Assembly (NCBI GenBank): GCA_013400115.1
Contig: VXBP01008204.1
Location: 2,125,804 to 2,189,803, forward strand
Reading direction: 5' to 3'
Length of the DNA stretch: 64,000 nucleotides
Source: Rhinopomastus cyanomelas
Taxonomy: Eukaryota; Chordata; Aves; Bucerotiformes; Rhinopomastidae
This document shows positions 24,367 through 38,253 of the stretch, piece after piece. Numbering within the stretch: the stretch's first letter is position 1; each line of letters begins with the position of its first letter. The notes under the pieces are model-generated. The model saw only the letters and a list, made by a program, of their open reading frames with translations. It ran no database searches and was not told where the DNA came from. The position numbers and the translations under genes were made by a program.

Positions 24367-27300
24367 AAGAGAGATAAATTTCCTTCATATGCTAATGTTT
24401 ACAAATTTGGCACAGAGTACCTGAACTGAGATTATGAACTGAAAACTGATAACACACTGCACGTATGGTACTATTCATTCCAAAAATTAATATATTTAGG
24501 GAGCATTTGGGAGTCTGGAAGACCTGTCAAGAGAATGCTTGCAGTTTCCTATGGCAGTGTTAGGTAATTTATTACAATTTCAGCTACGTGCTGTTCACAG
24601 CAACACTTCCTAAAAGTGCTAACATAGATTTCTCAAAAGACTGCTGAACTGACTTCTCAGATCCCTCTACTGCTCTCTGAAGAGCTGATGGTATATCACA
24701 TTGGAAAAATATGAACATAAAGGCATTATTGCTCTGACTGCATTCAAGTCTGTGTCCAACTCACACTCCAACCCTTATCCTCCACAGTCATTTCAGAAAT
24801 TATACTTGTTAGAACCTTCTGTTCTTTACTGTCCTGTATCCTTCTTCACAGCAATAAGGTTTGGGGATGTATCTTGGGGATAGAAGTGACTTCATGACCT
24901 AGCAAATGCTTTGCTTTTTACCCCGTGGCACTGCAGTTGGAATATGCATCCACTACAATCACAACAGTAGCCTGGTGAGCTCATTCATGTCAACAACATT
25001 ATAGGTCTGATCTTCATCTATAACCTTGATCATCATCAAGGCTGACTCTAGTGGGGCTACCCTGATTTTGTTCTGGGGTGTGCTTCATGAATATCATCTA
25101 AGAAATGAGCTCCATAACCACATTTAGACTTGACTCAGCCTAGCACTGAAAAATGTCTTGCTCTAAATATCTACTGCAATGAAAGAATGGTTTCAAGAAG
25201 ACCATGATATTGGAAATCCTCACAACTGACATAGTGAGTCAGGAGCACCTGGGATCACATGCCTAAGAGCAACAAAAGGCAGGTGTCAAGGAAGGACTAA
25301 GACAGCCATGAAGTAACACTTCTTCAGAATACTTTCCAGTCTCCAGCAGTTTGTAGCTGAAGAGCTTCCCAAACTAAACGTGGTCATGCACACGCAATAG
25401 TTCTCAGTAGATGCCCCTTCCTGCCTGAATCTGTGAAAAGTCTATGTATCTCCAATTTCTGCAAGCAAAGAATTTTATAGCTACACCCTGTATAAAAAAC
25501 CCACCTGTTTTGATTTCTTTTTTCTCTTTTGAATGTGCCCACTCCTGGCTATTCATGTACCAGAGAAGAAACATGATCCAACATTTTCTCTCTACTCAAG
25601 AGCAAGAACATTTCCCTACTTACAAATTATACTTCTCCTACAGTCAAGACCAGCACTGGATCAACATGACAGAAGTTTAATCAGCATTTCGTAAATTTCC
25701 AGCTCAAAGTTTAGGAAATCTGAAGCATTTTTTTTCACTCCAAATCAACCCAACTTCAAGGGCATGTATGTTCCAACTTTTCACACGACGCCCATCTAAC
25801 ATGCCTCATTAGCTCACTTGCAAGCCTTCATGCCACCACAACTCCAATTCCTTTTCTCACATTCCTCAGATGGCATTTTTTTCCCCCCCTCACTGCTGAA
25901 TCTTAAATTGATTTACTGGCCCCAAACACAATTCAGATGCTATGTAGTTTCATGGGCTTTTTAAACTCTCCTCAACAGCAACAGATATGGAAGCACTGTT
26001 CAGGTCTTTGCATTTAACATCATTTGATTCTTCTCCCCCTATCCTCCATCTCCCTTGCTTCCCCTTATTTGTATTCTCATCAGTGTCACATTAAATGCCA
26101 CGGAACACGCTTTTAGGGTAATAACAGGCCTGAAGTTTATGAAATAAAAGATTGATATCAGCTTCATAAAACTCAGGGGAAGCAATATCTTCTCTGCGTC
26201 TTGCCATCCCTTTAACTGCAGTTACCTTTATATATTGTGGAAGGAGAGAAGAGCTTTAAAAAGAAAAAAAGAGAGAATAAAGGAGATATCTCCAAGCAGC
26301 AGTGGGATTTTGGAGCCTGGTGCACTGTTAATTTCTTTATCACTTTAACAACAAGGAACTTGCACTTGCTTCTTTGTGCAGTTCAGTGGTGTGTTTTTCT
26401 CAAGGCCTTGGCAATCTTTTTCTTTAAACGTCACTAGTTTTTGAAAGGTTCAGGCTTTGTAACCAGTGGTTTATAGTCATTGCACACAGAAAGGGCAGTG
26501 AATGAAGAAACTGTCTATTATTATAGATAAACAGGATGCATGCCAGTCATCAGGATGGAACGAGAAACGAAGCAGTCAATTTTACACTGAAGCCCCAAGC
26601 TGGTGGCATCTAGGTATCACCAGTGAAACTTACAACATCAGGCTGAATGATCTCCCTCATCTGTTTTATCAGCAAGTTGTTACTGAATATGGACCTGAAT
26701 CCACATCTGGATTAGGGTCATACAGACAGTAGGCATTAGAGGCTTTAGATACAGAACCTGATTTGAGATCCATCACGCTTCATCTTCTGCTCTAGCAGAT
26801 CTAACCCCACCAGAGCAGTACCTGTCGCAAAGACCATCTGCTTGCAGCTGTAGGAGGTGAGGACAGACTGTACCTCTGACAAAGTTCAAGGACTCCAGCA
26901 TGTTGCTTCTTTTTTAAGCTTGTACACCAATTCAACGTCATTAAGAGTTTGAGCAAAACTCATCTGCATTTGTTCCAGGAGTCACTGGAGAAGCAAAGAG
27001 AGGTAGTAGCCTGACCACCCAATCATACAGTATTCAGGGACACTCACCAAAACATTGCCCATATGTCTTAAAGCACCAATTCCAATATCCCTGCATGTCT
27101 CCAAATCAGGGCTGTGTAAACCTTAGCAAAGGTTTTGCCAAAGATTGTCTTCCACTGCCCTGTTTTGATGTTTCAAATTTACAGCTTAATGAAGGTCGAA
27201 AAGCTGACACAGGTACATTTAAGATGAGGAAAATTTCTTTCTTTTTTTTCTTCCTTTATTGGGGGCAGTCATTACTTGTTTTTTGGTAAGAGACCTTAAA

Positions 27301-30300
27301 TTTGACAAAAATTAACACCCATTGTGTTTCATCTTTCTGCTTCACAGCCACTGAATACTGGATTTTCCCCCAATTTTTTAAAATGCTGCCAATTTAGCAA
27401 AACATGCTGAAATGCACAGATGAGGGGTGATAGAACCTGAAGAAGCAAGTTCCCTTGCCAAAATCATTTGACTAAACCCAACAACTTGTCAGCGATTGCC
27501 AAAAGCAATTGCAAAGCATCAAACAGGCTGAAGGACAACAATTTCATTTTTCAAGTGGGCCAAACTGTACCATCTTCATCTTTTCCAAGTGTCAACAGGC
27601 AAATAGCTGTAACAGCAGAGACAGCACATGTCTCTTCTACTCTACCAGAGACATGTTTCTCAGCTTAATATACAAACTGGGAGTTTCTTCATGGGCTTTT
27701 TTCTGAGCTCTGTGACAGGCCATATAGACATTTAAGCCACAGCCCTCCACAGGGTTGTGTCAATAGGCATTCCTGTAAAAGTTGGAAACAAGATGTGCAA
27801 GTCTTGTGTATTTTATTTGTCTGCATCTTTCTTCCCTCTTCCCATTTCAGATTTTTTCTTCCTGAAGGCAGGGTTTTCCTAGTGTGAGCCCACCTCAGCT
27901 TGGTGGCTGATAACGGACCATGCAAAAAATGAGAAGATAGACAGCAGGGTTGCAGCATCAAAGACAAGGGCAGAGAATTAATAAATACCAAAGAGCAGTG
28001 TTCTCACATAAATTGCTGAATATAGCTATTTCCCCACCAACTCCAAAATCCAGTTCATCAAGGTATGTCCTTAGAGAGACGTAAAAATGAAGTAATTGTC
28101 AGAAAAGTCAACCAAAGCTACCTGTCCCAAAGGAGTTCGGAGCATGATTGAAAAAATTCCACAAGTTCATATCTTCCTCTCAATGGGTGTTGGAGCCACA
28201 GCTCTTTACCTAAGCATGCTTTAAGTTGCAGAGTGAAAGAACATGGTTTGAACAAACCATCAAAAGAAACCCAGTAAACCCCAAACTGACTGACTCACTG
28301 TTAGATTTGGAGCACGTTCTTTCTTTCTGAAAAACATTAAAAATTGAAGTACTTTTTTCTGCCCAGGTGAGGGGACCTATCTGGGCATAGCACAGGTTGA
28401 ACTAACCAACCAAAATAAAACAGTTCTGTAAAACTCATGGGTTTCTTATGGGAAGTTAGCAAAGACCCAAACCAAACAAAGATCCAAGCTTTGGAGAAAT
28501 ACTTAAGAAGCCTGAATAAAAACTTTTGGTTGGAGAAAAGCCTCCAAAACTGTGAATTAATATTGCAGACCAGTTCATTTAAATCTAAGGCATTTTGCAT
28601 AGCTATGTAAGTACTGGATTTAATCTCTGGCCTGTACTGCCTTTGCTCTCCCAGCCCACATCCTATAGCTGCTAGGATCTGTCTCTTTCTCTGCTTTATG
28701 GTCTGAGATAGGAGCACATCCAACAGCACTTTGGGAGTCACTTCTGGCACTTGATGAACAGCTCTGGATGTAGTGCAGTTAATGTGTCTGGAGACAGGCA
28801 CTCAGCGAAGGTTGCCTCAGGAGCAGCCTCCGTTCCTGGGTATCTGGGCTGCATTCATCAGGTGTCAGAGCCAATGGCTGTTTAATAACAAGACATATCA
28901 AAAGGGAGCAGATGAGGGGAAGATGCATGACTTGCTGAATAGTAATGCCAAAATTCAATACACCAGAGCATTTTGATTTAGCCATTTCAGGGACTGGCAG
29001 CCCACAAAGCAGCACTTCACCTGCTACAAGAACATTGCAAATCTGAGGAAGGACAGGGAGAAAGTACACAGATAATATCCTGGGACATAGAGCAGACAAA
29101 TATTTAAACCCTTAGCCAGTTGTTTCTAAAAACAGTTCTTCTCCTGCCACCATAGACACTTCTCTCACTGCTATTTCTCTGAAAAAGGAGACAGTAAAAA
29201 TAACAGAGGAATGAAGAAGTTTGCTAGGTCTTTGCTTCTGCTGCTTTTGGATACTGTCAATGAACCAATTGCATATAGATTCAGCTTGGTGGAAGTCAGA
29301 TGTGGAGACCTGCAAGTTAGCAATTCCAGGTGAAAATACAGGCGAAGTGCCAGGTTTTCCAAGGAAAATGTTGAAAAATCACTGTAATAGGAGTTATTTC
29401 TATCTAAAATGTTAGATTGATCACCCTGAAGCAGAGCGTTTGGATACAGTTCCATATCATTTCCTGACAAACCCAGTCACGTAGGGACTCACCTCCAAAA
29501 ATTGGTCAGAGGTGCTGGGGAAGGCAACACAGCCAAGCACTTAAAATCCATCTGCTCCAGAGAAAGCCTTGGCAATTACAGCTCAACATCAAACTACACC
29601 GACTGCAAACAATTCTTACTTTAACACATATCTACTCTTAGTTTCTACTTCCTGAGGACAGAAACAGTCACCCTTTCTACAACTCTAAAAGAAGTCTTGA
29701 ACAATTTTTTGGTTTACCACACTGTTCAGAGTGAAGACTTCCAGTATCAAGTAAAGGACCATCCATGGATGCAATGAAAAGCACAGTCATGAATATAATT
29801 TCACAATTCCCTTTAGTGCCTCTGTCCTTTCGATCTTCCAAAAATATTTCAACTCTAAAACAAAGCAAAAATCTACAGTAAGTGTTTCCTCTTCCCCACT
29901 TCATTCCACTCTGCCTCTTGAACATCAGCTTTGCTCAGAATTTATCTCCGGTGTTGTACATCACATGTGTGCCACCAACTTTTCCAAAGAGTTTAGAATT
30001 TTTCACCAGCCCATAAGATGCAGAACCCAGTTCTAAAGGCATACAGAAGTCAAAATCAACAGGAAAATGTCTTTGGTTCGCTTGAAGGTATAAACCACAT
30101 CCAGACTCCTACATTTGCATAGCAGAAAATCAACGTTACTTTTAAGAGCACGGCACATGCATGCGTATCTAGAGACACACACACCCCTATAAATATATGC
30201 ACACCCTAACCTGCACATGCACCGTGTCTATGGCCGTTAATACACTGTGCATGTTGATGTATCAAGTATGTGCATGTTAATGATTCCTCTGTTTTTATGA

Positions 30301-33300
30301 TTTTGCAATGTTAGCCCTTTTTTGTCCAGGGAAAAGCAGTTAGGAGCTATGCAAAGACTGGTTTTTAGATAAGGCATTCCACCTTCCCAAACTGTAATCT
30401 ATATAAGATATGTGCGAGTTTACAGCCCTTTGCACCTTAATAATTACATCTCTAATTCTGTAGCTGAATCTCTTGAATTCAATTTTGCTTATGATCCAAT
30501 AAGGACTCATTATGAAAGAAAAAGATGAGCGTTTCTTCTTCCGCCTTCTTTGTAACAGGAGTCTCAGCAGGCACATCATACTTTCTATCAAGAACCCTAC
30601 AGGCACAGGCTTGACTGATTTGTTTCCTTACAAAATTATGTTGGAGGTAGATTGGGTGAAGATAAATTTCCATATGGAAGGGAAGAGACGCAGATGCTGG
30701 AACCTGACTGCCCTTTGCAACTGTCCATTGATTAACTCACTTAACTGCACGGCTCTAGGATGTTCTGATTTCAGTGTTCCACTACAACATAATAAAAAGC
30801 TAGGCTACTGGTGGCTTTTTATTTACTGTTGGTGACAGAAAGACACCAATACAGTGCAAGGAGAGGAAATTGTCTCTTGGTAAAGATTAAAACTGTGATT
30901 CGGGATACTGTTGAAAGACACGGTCTAATTAAAAAAAAAAGCCAATTAAAGAGCTACAAAAGTTCTGTGTGTCTAGACATCAGTCATACATTATTAAAAT
31001 AGCTCAAGATACTGCTAACTCTTTTTTCATCCTCAGGAACTTGAAAAAGAACACTTCCAGAAAACATTCCTAAAATGAAGAGATTCTCAAAAGTTTTGCA
31101 ACTTTGGATTATCAGTATGTTTTCCTAACCCTGCTTTTTCATGAAGGAACATTTTAAATACTGTTGCAACTCAACAGAAAAAGGAAAAAGATCAGAAAGA
31201 AATAGAGATTGCACATTCAGTTTCAAAGAACTGCTAAATAAAAAAAATCTCTGAAGTCCTGCACTGCACCAAAAATAATGGTGGCTTTGCTGGCTTTGAT
31301 TCTGCAAAATCTTATCTCAACATTAGATTTTAGCAGATCTCATCTTAGTGTGTCACAAACCTCTCCAGGAAGTCCTGAGATAGATCCCACTTCTCTGGCA
31401 CTCCAGGCAAACGTTCAGCTATTTTGATATGGGAGAAGAAAGTCTCTGGTAGACAAGTTGAAACATAAAGTCTAATTTTATCATGCAGTAATGTCTGCCC
31501 CTGCTCAAGTACTCCTCATATAACCCGGTGTGCATGACAAACTTATCAATCCAGAAAGAATACAAAAGGTTATAGCCTCTATATGCAGATGCTTTGCTTC
31601 TCAGATCAGCCTGCAGATCTGTGGCTCCCCAGTCCAATTCCCAGAACGTAAGTCAAGTAACCACATGCAGACTCCATGCTTGAAGCCAGAAGGAGAACAG
31701 AAAGCCTTTATTCCATCTCTGTCTCTCTTGCACATGATCACAACCAATTTGCAGTCTCCACACTTCTACATTTACATGAACAGTGAGTGTGGGAGTTCAT
31801 CAATGCTGGCTTCATTTTACATACTGTGATACTGAGGTCTTCTGTCCTGCAGTCAGACCATTAAGGAGCAAAGGACTTTTGTAATTTTATTTTCAGATAC
31901 TACATACATCTGAAGAGTTATAGCAACACACCTTGAACTTGCCCCAGATGCATTTTGCACCTTCAGTTCTTCGCTAAACAAGAGTAAAAACACTGTACAA
32001 ATAAGCCCAATAGAAAAGCCTACAAATAATGCATTAATCAGGAAAGTAGTTGAGCCTGTAGTCTACATTAACAAGAAAAAAATCACTTTCCCATCACTTG
32101 TCAGACCGCAGTAATGGAAAATCTTAAAAAACCCACAAACTTCAAATGTTGGATGAAATTATGTTTATGGGCTTTTATGCCTCCACGGAAAACCAGTTTT
32201 ATTTCTATTAAGTTCTATGTTCAATTAATTTTTTCAACACAGAATAAATAAATATTGTAACAGAACCGAAAAGCAGAGTTAATTAAAAAGACCAAGATAA
32301 TTGACAATTCAATAGTAAACTGCTAGTGCAAATCCTGAAGTTTAAATTGGAGTTTAAAATTCCTCCAGCTTTTGCAATGTTTGATGCTCAGGGGAACAAA
32401 GGAAGGCTTTGGGTTGGAAAAAAATTATTATTTTTATACGAAAATCCCTCTGTTTTTTTTAGCCTGATTTCCTAAGAAAACAAGGTACTTTGTCAAACTG
32501 TCTGTCATTCTTCTGTTAATTTCTTTTGAACACACTCAGCAATTTCAACCACATTTGAAAGAGAGAGATAAGGTCCAGGACTAGCGACGTTTAATATTTT
32601 CACTGAGCTGCCTGAGTGCAGTGAGATGTGGGATGTAAAGGACAAGCTCCATCCAAACAGGGGCAGGGAGCCCTCAGTTCCTGCATACCCTGGCCAAGAA
32701 GGAGGACTGGCAAGTGGATGCAGGCAGAGATCTGAGGAAGCTGTAGGTACACAGACAACTGGGTCGTTAAAGGACGCTGCTGCTTGTTCCGCAGCCAACC
32801 ACAAATGCACACATAAACTGACTGCTCTGCTGCTCGTGAAAGTCCTGGTTTTCTGATCCAAATGTCACCACCTTTTTATGCCTTTCAAGTTGACTTTTTG
32901 TTATGGGTTCAGGATTCCTATCTTCAATGATTCAAGGAAGAGAACAGCCATTTATGAAACTCCACGTTGTGTAGAGAAGGCTTATTACTGGTGCTGTGTT
33001 ATATTTAAAGAGTAATTATTATTATTACATTATTATTTAGAAGTCTCTTGTTCTATTAGTTAGAAGTCTCTTATTCAACTACAACATGATTGTTTAAAAA
33101 AAATCAAAAACCACAAGAAGTTTTGAACGAAGGTTTTCCAATCTGTTTGTGTTATTATCCAAACTCACTTCTTGCCTCATCACAAGGTAGACTAGACTGG
33201 CAGATTTGTAAAATCCATGGAGAGCAGAGGCTAGAGACAGGCAGGGATAGGGAGACAAAATAGCCACGCAGTAGATTGTAAAAAACATACTTCCTTGTAT

Positions 33301-36169
33301 AGAAAATGACGGGTATATTAGGGGAAAAATTGATTAATTTCTTTAGCCATAAAGGGCTTCGCAGTCTATTACCAGCAGCTCGTAGAAGCCAGTAGCCATT
33401 ATGGCAGACATCTTTTCCAGTACTTCAAGAAATTAAGCTGTCAGTCTTCATTTCAGCTGGTGGGTTCACCATATGATACTGTGCTTAGAAGGGTTTGAAT
33501 TCAACACAATTCCCTTAGTTTTACTGTCTCCTACCTTGGGTAGGAATCTCCTGATATTACACTTGACACATAAAGGCAAATACTAGTTGGCAAGAATGAG
33601 GTTGTATTACACTTTTGGCAATGAAATACTCCTACCAGAAAACCTGGAGGCATCCAGAACCTAAAGCTCTATTTTATCCTTTGGGCTGTGGAATAAAGAC
33701 TTTATACTACTTGAAGATAAGACCCACCTCAGCCAAGTAGAGACAACATCACGAGGGAAAAATTCACACCATGGCTTTACATGGTTTGGCAGAGTTGCAC
33801 CCAGGATAAACCTGTCCTTTCTGCTTTCTGAGAAAGATGTTGTGGTTTGAGCCCACCCAGATGGCAACAAAGCAGCCATGAAGCCAGTCTCTCATTTCTA
33901 TCCCATTCTTAATGGAACAGGCAGGAAAAAAATTCAACAGAAGTCTTGAGGGTTGACACAAAAGACAGATTAGAATCATGAGCAAAATACTGACACAACT
34001 TGGGGAAAACAAAACAAATCTGATTTAAAAAATTCCCACCACTTCCCCAATTGAATCTGTATAAGACTGATAAATAGAACAGGATCTTTAACCCAATTTC
34101 CCTTACTCTTCCTTTCTTCCCATAGACAGCCCTGCTACCTTCACTTACCCTGCAGAGCAAAGGGGCAGGGAATAGGGGTTGTGACCAATCCCAGTACATT
34201 CCATGGTGTTTCTAACACTTCTTCCTCCTCAGGGAGAAAACCCCCGAGTCCTCCCTTGTGGCAATGAGGCCTCGCTCTCATGGAAGACAGTCCTCCATGG
34301 ACATTTACAATTAGAGCAGGTCCCTTCCACAGCCTATAATTTCCCAGCAATTGACTGCTTCAGAGTGGGCTTTACTTAGAGGAGTGGGCTTTGACATGAT
34401 CAGTCTCCTGCTCCAGTATGGAGTGCTTCATGGACTGCAGGTGGGATTTTTCTCCATAGTTGTTCTCTAAGGGATGCCAAAGGGCAATGGCTTTTCTGCA
34501 ATGCCTCCTCCACTCCTTTCTCAGTGACCTGGGTTTATGGACGGTTGGTTATCTTTTCCACTCTAACATAAGACAGCTCCCAAAACAAAAGATCTTGCCT
34601 AACCTTTTTAAATGTTGTCCTTTCTTTCTTAAATGTTATTTCAGAGGTGCCATTTGGCTGAGCCTTGGCCAAAGATGGGTCCAGCTTGGATCATCAGGCC
34701 GCACCAATATCCCCTCCTCTCTCCCTCCCAAAACCTTTTCAGGTGCAAACCCAACACAAAAGGCAGCAAAAAATTGCTTCTTAGGGTGCCATTACAATGC
34801 AAACTTCCAGCAGTCTTCTCAGAAATGTTGCTGTCCTGATTTAAGACCACAGCTGCACAAACTTTTTTCCAGGAGCCTAACTTTGCAGAAGAGGAGGTCA
34901 GAATGAACCAGTGTCAGGATGTGGAGCTCCAGTTCAGGTGGCGTGTGTACAGCTGCAGCAAGCCAAGGCTTTCCTCCCAGTGCCTCATGATTCAGTGGTA
35001 ACTCAGTAAAATTCTCACCAAGCCAAAGGTCAGAAATGAAAAGGTTTCCTACATTTAATTCAGAGGGAAACCTAGCTGAGACCCTCATGACACTTAAAAA
35101 ACAGCTATTGCCATCAGTTGGCAACAGCAGTGAACGTTTCACCGCTTCCTAGAAATACAAACTGCTAAGCCCCTGCTTCACGAACGGTGGAGACCAGCGG
35201 GAGCTGCCAACCCTTGGGCATTTCTAACCTCCTAAAGAAATTCGTTCCACCTCGGTTCTGCTGTGCCTCTTCTAAGTCACTCAGGGATGTTTTAAAGGCT
35301 GGTGTCACACCCTGAGGCCTCTGAGGATTAACGGCTATATAAGGCAGGAAAATATCTCTTGGCAGAAATGGCCCCATGATCTGAAACATAAGGATTGATA
35401 ACCCCTGTAAATTTTCTCTTTGCCAGTGCAATTGCTTATGTTATTCATATTCATGTAAGTGCCTAATCCTTCCCTGAATTATTTGCCCTATATCAACTCA
35501 AGTTCACAAAGTAACTTTATAGGTAGCTGCAATTTGCTCCTCTAAACTTTCCAGAATGCTCTGATGGTGGACTTCTAGCAAAGTACTGATTTAAGGCAGA
35601 TGGTCTGCACTTTGAAAAACACAGGCTTACATTTTACAGAGAAAAGAGATCAGATAGGTTTGGTGGCTTTCCAGGACCAGGAAAATTCATTGTCTAGAGA
35701 CAAAAATGACCTGGTGCAGAGAAAAATACCAAAGCATCTAGGAAGATATATCCTGGGGAGGTTTTAAAAATGTCCTGGACTCCTCCTGGACATATTCCTC
35801 CCTGTCATGCAGAGACTTCATCCATTAGTCCAAGTTGATGGCAATATGCTACCTTTCCTCTAAGGGCTGCGGTAGATTTTTCCTGCAGTTCTAGAAGAAA
35901 GAAGGAGGAAGTTTTATCTCTCTGAAATTGCACTTATTTCTTCAGACCCTAAAGGAAGAAGTATATCCCGCATCATGACTGCCTGTCACATTGGACAGCA
36001 CTCACAGATTCATCACTTCACTTTTTGGTTAAAACTCAATAAGCTGAAATCTGCCCTTGCAACTGTTTGCACAATTACTGTGCAGCCCTGTATAATTAAC
36101 AGAGCCTCCGATGTGCTCAGACACAACAGGCATCTCTGTTTTGTCATGTTGTCTGTTACAGTGATGTGT
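24367..36169. other. Long upstream stretch without recognised genes or repeats
   Basis: Nearly 12 kb with no CR1 or exon recognised. Open frames up to 154 codons occur (28337-28801, minus) but have no domain, codon pattern or partner exon. Stretches at 26085-26225 and 32140-32350 are non-repetitive and AT-rich with isolated CpGs or TTAATTAA-type cores; they are possible regulatory elements. Confidence 0.35.
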
Positions 36170-37590
36170 CATAGAATCATAAAATTGTTAGATATTGGAA
36201 GGGACCTTGAAAAATCATCTATCCAATCCTCCTGCCACAGCAGGATCAGCTAGACCAAGTCACACAGGAACACATCCAGGCGGGTCTTGAACAACTCCAG
36301 AGAAGGAGACTCCACAACTCTCCTGGGCAGCCTGTTCCAGTGCTCTGTCACCCTCACTGGAAAGAAGTTCCTTCTGATGTTTATATGGAACCTTCCATGT
36401 TCCAGCTTACTCCCATTGCTCCTCATCCTATCACTAGATGATGCTGAGAAGAGCCTGGCCCCATCCTCCTGACACCTACCATTCACATATTTATAGACAT
36501 TAATGAAGTCACCCCTCAATCTCCAAGCTAAAGAGATCCAGCTCCCTCAGCCTCTCCTCATACAGGAGGTGTTCTACTTCCTTCATCATCCTCATTGCTA
36601 TATGCTGGACTCGCTCCAGCAGCTCTGTCCCCTTCTTGAACTGAGGGATCCAGAATTGGACACAATACTCCAGATGCAGTCTCACTACGGCAGAGTAGAG
36701 GGGGAGAAGAACGTCTCTTGATCTACTAACCACCCCCATTCTGACCCACCCCAGGATGCCACTGGCCTTATCGGCCACAAGAGCATGTTGCTGGCTCACG
36801 GTCATCCTGCTGGCCACCAGCACCCCCAGGTCCCTTTCTCCTACACTGCTCTTCAACAGGTCAGTCCCCAATTTAGACTGGTACCTGGGATTGTTCTTGC
36901 CCAGATGCCAGTCTCTACACTTGCCCTTGTTATAGTTCATTACATTTCTCTCTGCCCAGCTCTCCAGCCTGTCCAGGTCTTGCTGAATGGCAGCACAGCC
37001 TGCTGGAGTGTTAGCGATGCCACCCAGCTTTGTGTCATCAGCAAACTTGCTGACAGTGCACCTTAATCCCTTATCCAAGTCATTAATGAATGGATTGAAT
37101 AGGACTGGTCCCAGCACTGACCCTTGGGGCACTATCCACTAGATACAGGCCTCCAACTAGACTCCGTCCCATTGACCACTACTCTCTTGCTTCTATCCTG
37201 TAGCCAGTTCACAATCCACCTCACTACCTGATAATCTAGACCACACTGCCTCAGTTTGGCTGTGAAGATGCTGTGTGAGACTGTGAAATGCCTTACTCAA
37301 GTCAAGATAGGTCACAGCCACTGCTCTGCCATAATTTCTCCACCTGGTTATGCCCTCGTAAAAAGCTATCAGGTTGGTCAAGTATGACTTCCCCTTGGTG
37401 AAGCCAATCTGACTGCCCCTAATGACCTTCCTGTCCTTGATGTGTCTGAAGACAGCCTCTAGGACAGGTTGTTCTATCATCTTTCCTGGGATGGAGGTAA
37501 GGCTGACCGGTCTATAGTTTCCTGGGTCCTCCTTCTTGCCCTTTTTGAAGATTGGAGTGACATTTGCTATCTTCCAGTCCCTTACCATCA
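36170..37590 (-). mobile_element. CR1 LINE, 5'-truncated, with much of the reverse transcriptase domain
   Basis: The 3' end is at 36171 (ATAGAATCATAAAATTG on the plus strand). Minus-strand open frames at 37193-37591, 36509-37132 and 36250-36519 cover the reverse transcriptase in order: IFKKGKKEDPGNYRPVSLTS, the QIGFTKGKS segment, the YLDLSKAF region, QGSVLGPVLFNPFINDLD and the catalytic FADDTKLGG (about 37020-37051). The C-terminal GERDLGVLV, LYSAVVRLHLEYCVQFW and WNRLPRRVVES follow. The reading frame is broken between 37133 and 37193 and again near 36515, so the copy is dead. Endonuclease and ORF1 are missing through 5' truncation. Confidence 0.95.
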
Positions 37591-38253
37591 CTAAATTTAC
37601 TTCAGTGGAAAAAGAATCACAAGGTAATAGGTAGTTAACAGAAAGTAGGTTACCACTAAATGAGGTAATCTGCTAATTTAGCATTTCAGGTATATCTGGT
37701 GGCTGCTAGCAAAAGGGCTCTCGAGGAGTGCAGAGTAGGCAATGTTTAGCAGCTTTTTGATTGCAGGACTGTTCAAATCTGGTCAGACAGTGTTTGGTGG
37801 TGCACTTTTTCTGAAAATGAGACAGCTACAACGCATTTTTCTTTTAAGAGAGATTTTTTAAATGTAATTTAGGAATGCCTATGACAGATCGGCATAGATA
37901 ATAAACATGGCCTTAAGTACTTCAAGAAGATGAGGGGATGGGCTCCTTTCGAAGGCATTTGGCATCTTGAAAAAACAGCTTTATTGTGAATTAATCTTCT
38001 CAGACTATTTTCCTTGTGTTTTATGCTGTGATCCATTATCTGTTGTGCTGAAGGTTAATTTGCACTAAGAAAAATGAAATCACTGTTATGTGATTTTACA
38101 TACCAGTGTAATGGTATGTAAACACTGGAGAGTACCAGTGATGCGAGACTAGTACTCTCTTCTGTTTTAAGACTCATGAACGCAGGTTTAGTTTTACCTG
38201 AGCTGTGTAGCAGTTACCTAAAGTAAGCAGTGTCCTTGGTCAAAATCATAAAT
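37591..38253. other. Spacer between two CR1 copies
   Basis: AT-rich DNA separates two minus-strand CR1 copies. A short TGTAATGGTATGTAAAC segment near 38107 was noticed. No gene was recognised. Confidence 0.4.

Noticed and set aside
28337..28801. Minus-strand 154-codon open frame
   Set aside because: No domain, no neighbouring exon signals, no repeat similarity; compatible with chance.
34460..34906. Plus-strand 148-codon open frame rich in Cys, Leu and Phe
   Set aside because: No recognisable domain or repeat; overlapping frames on both strands suggest chance.
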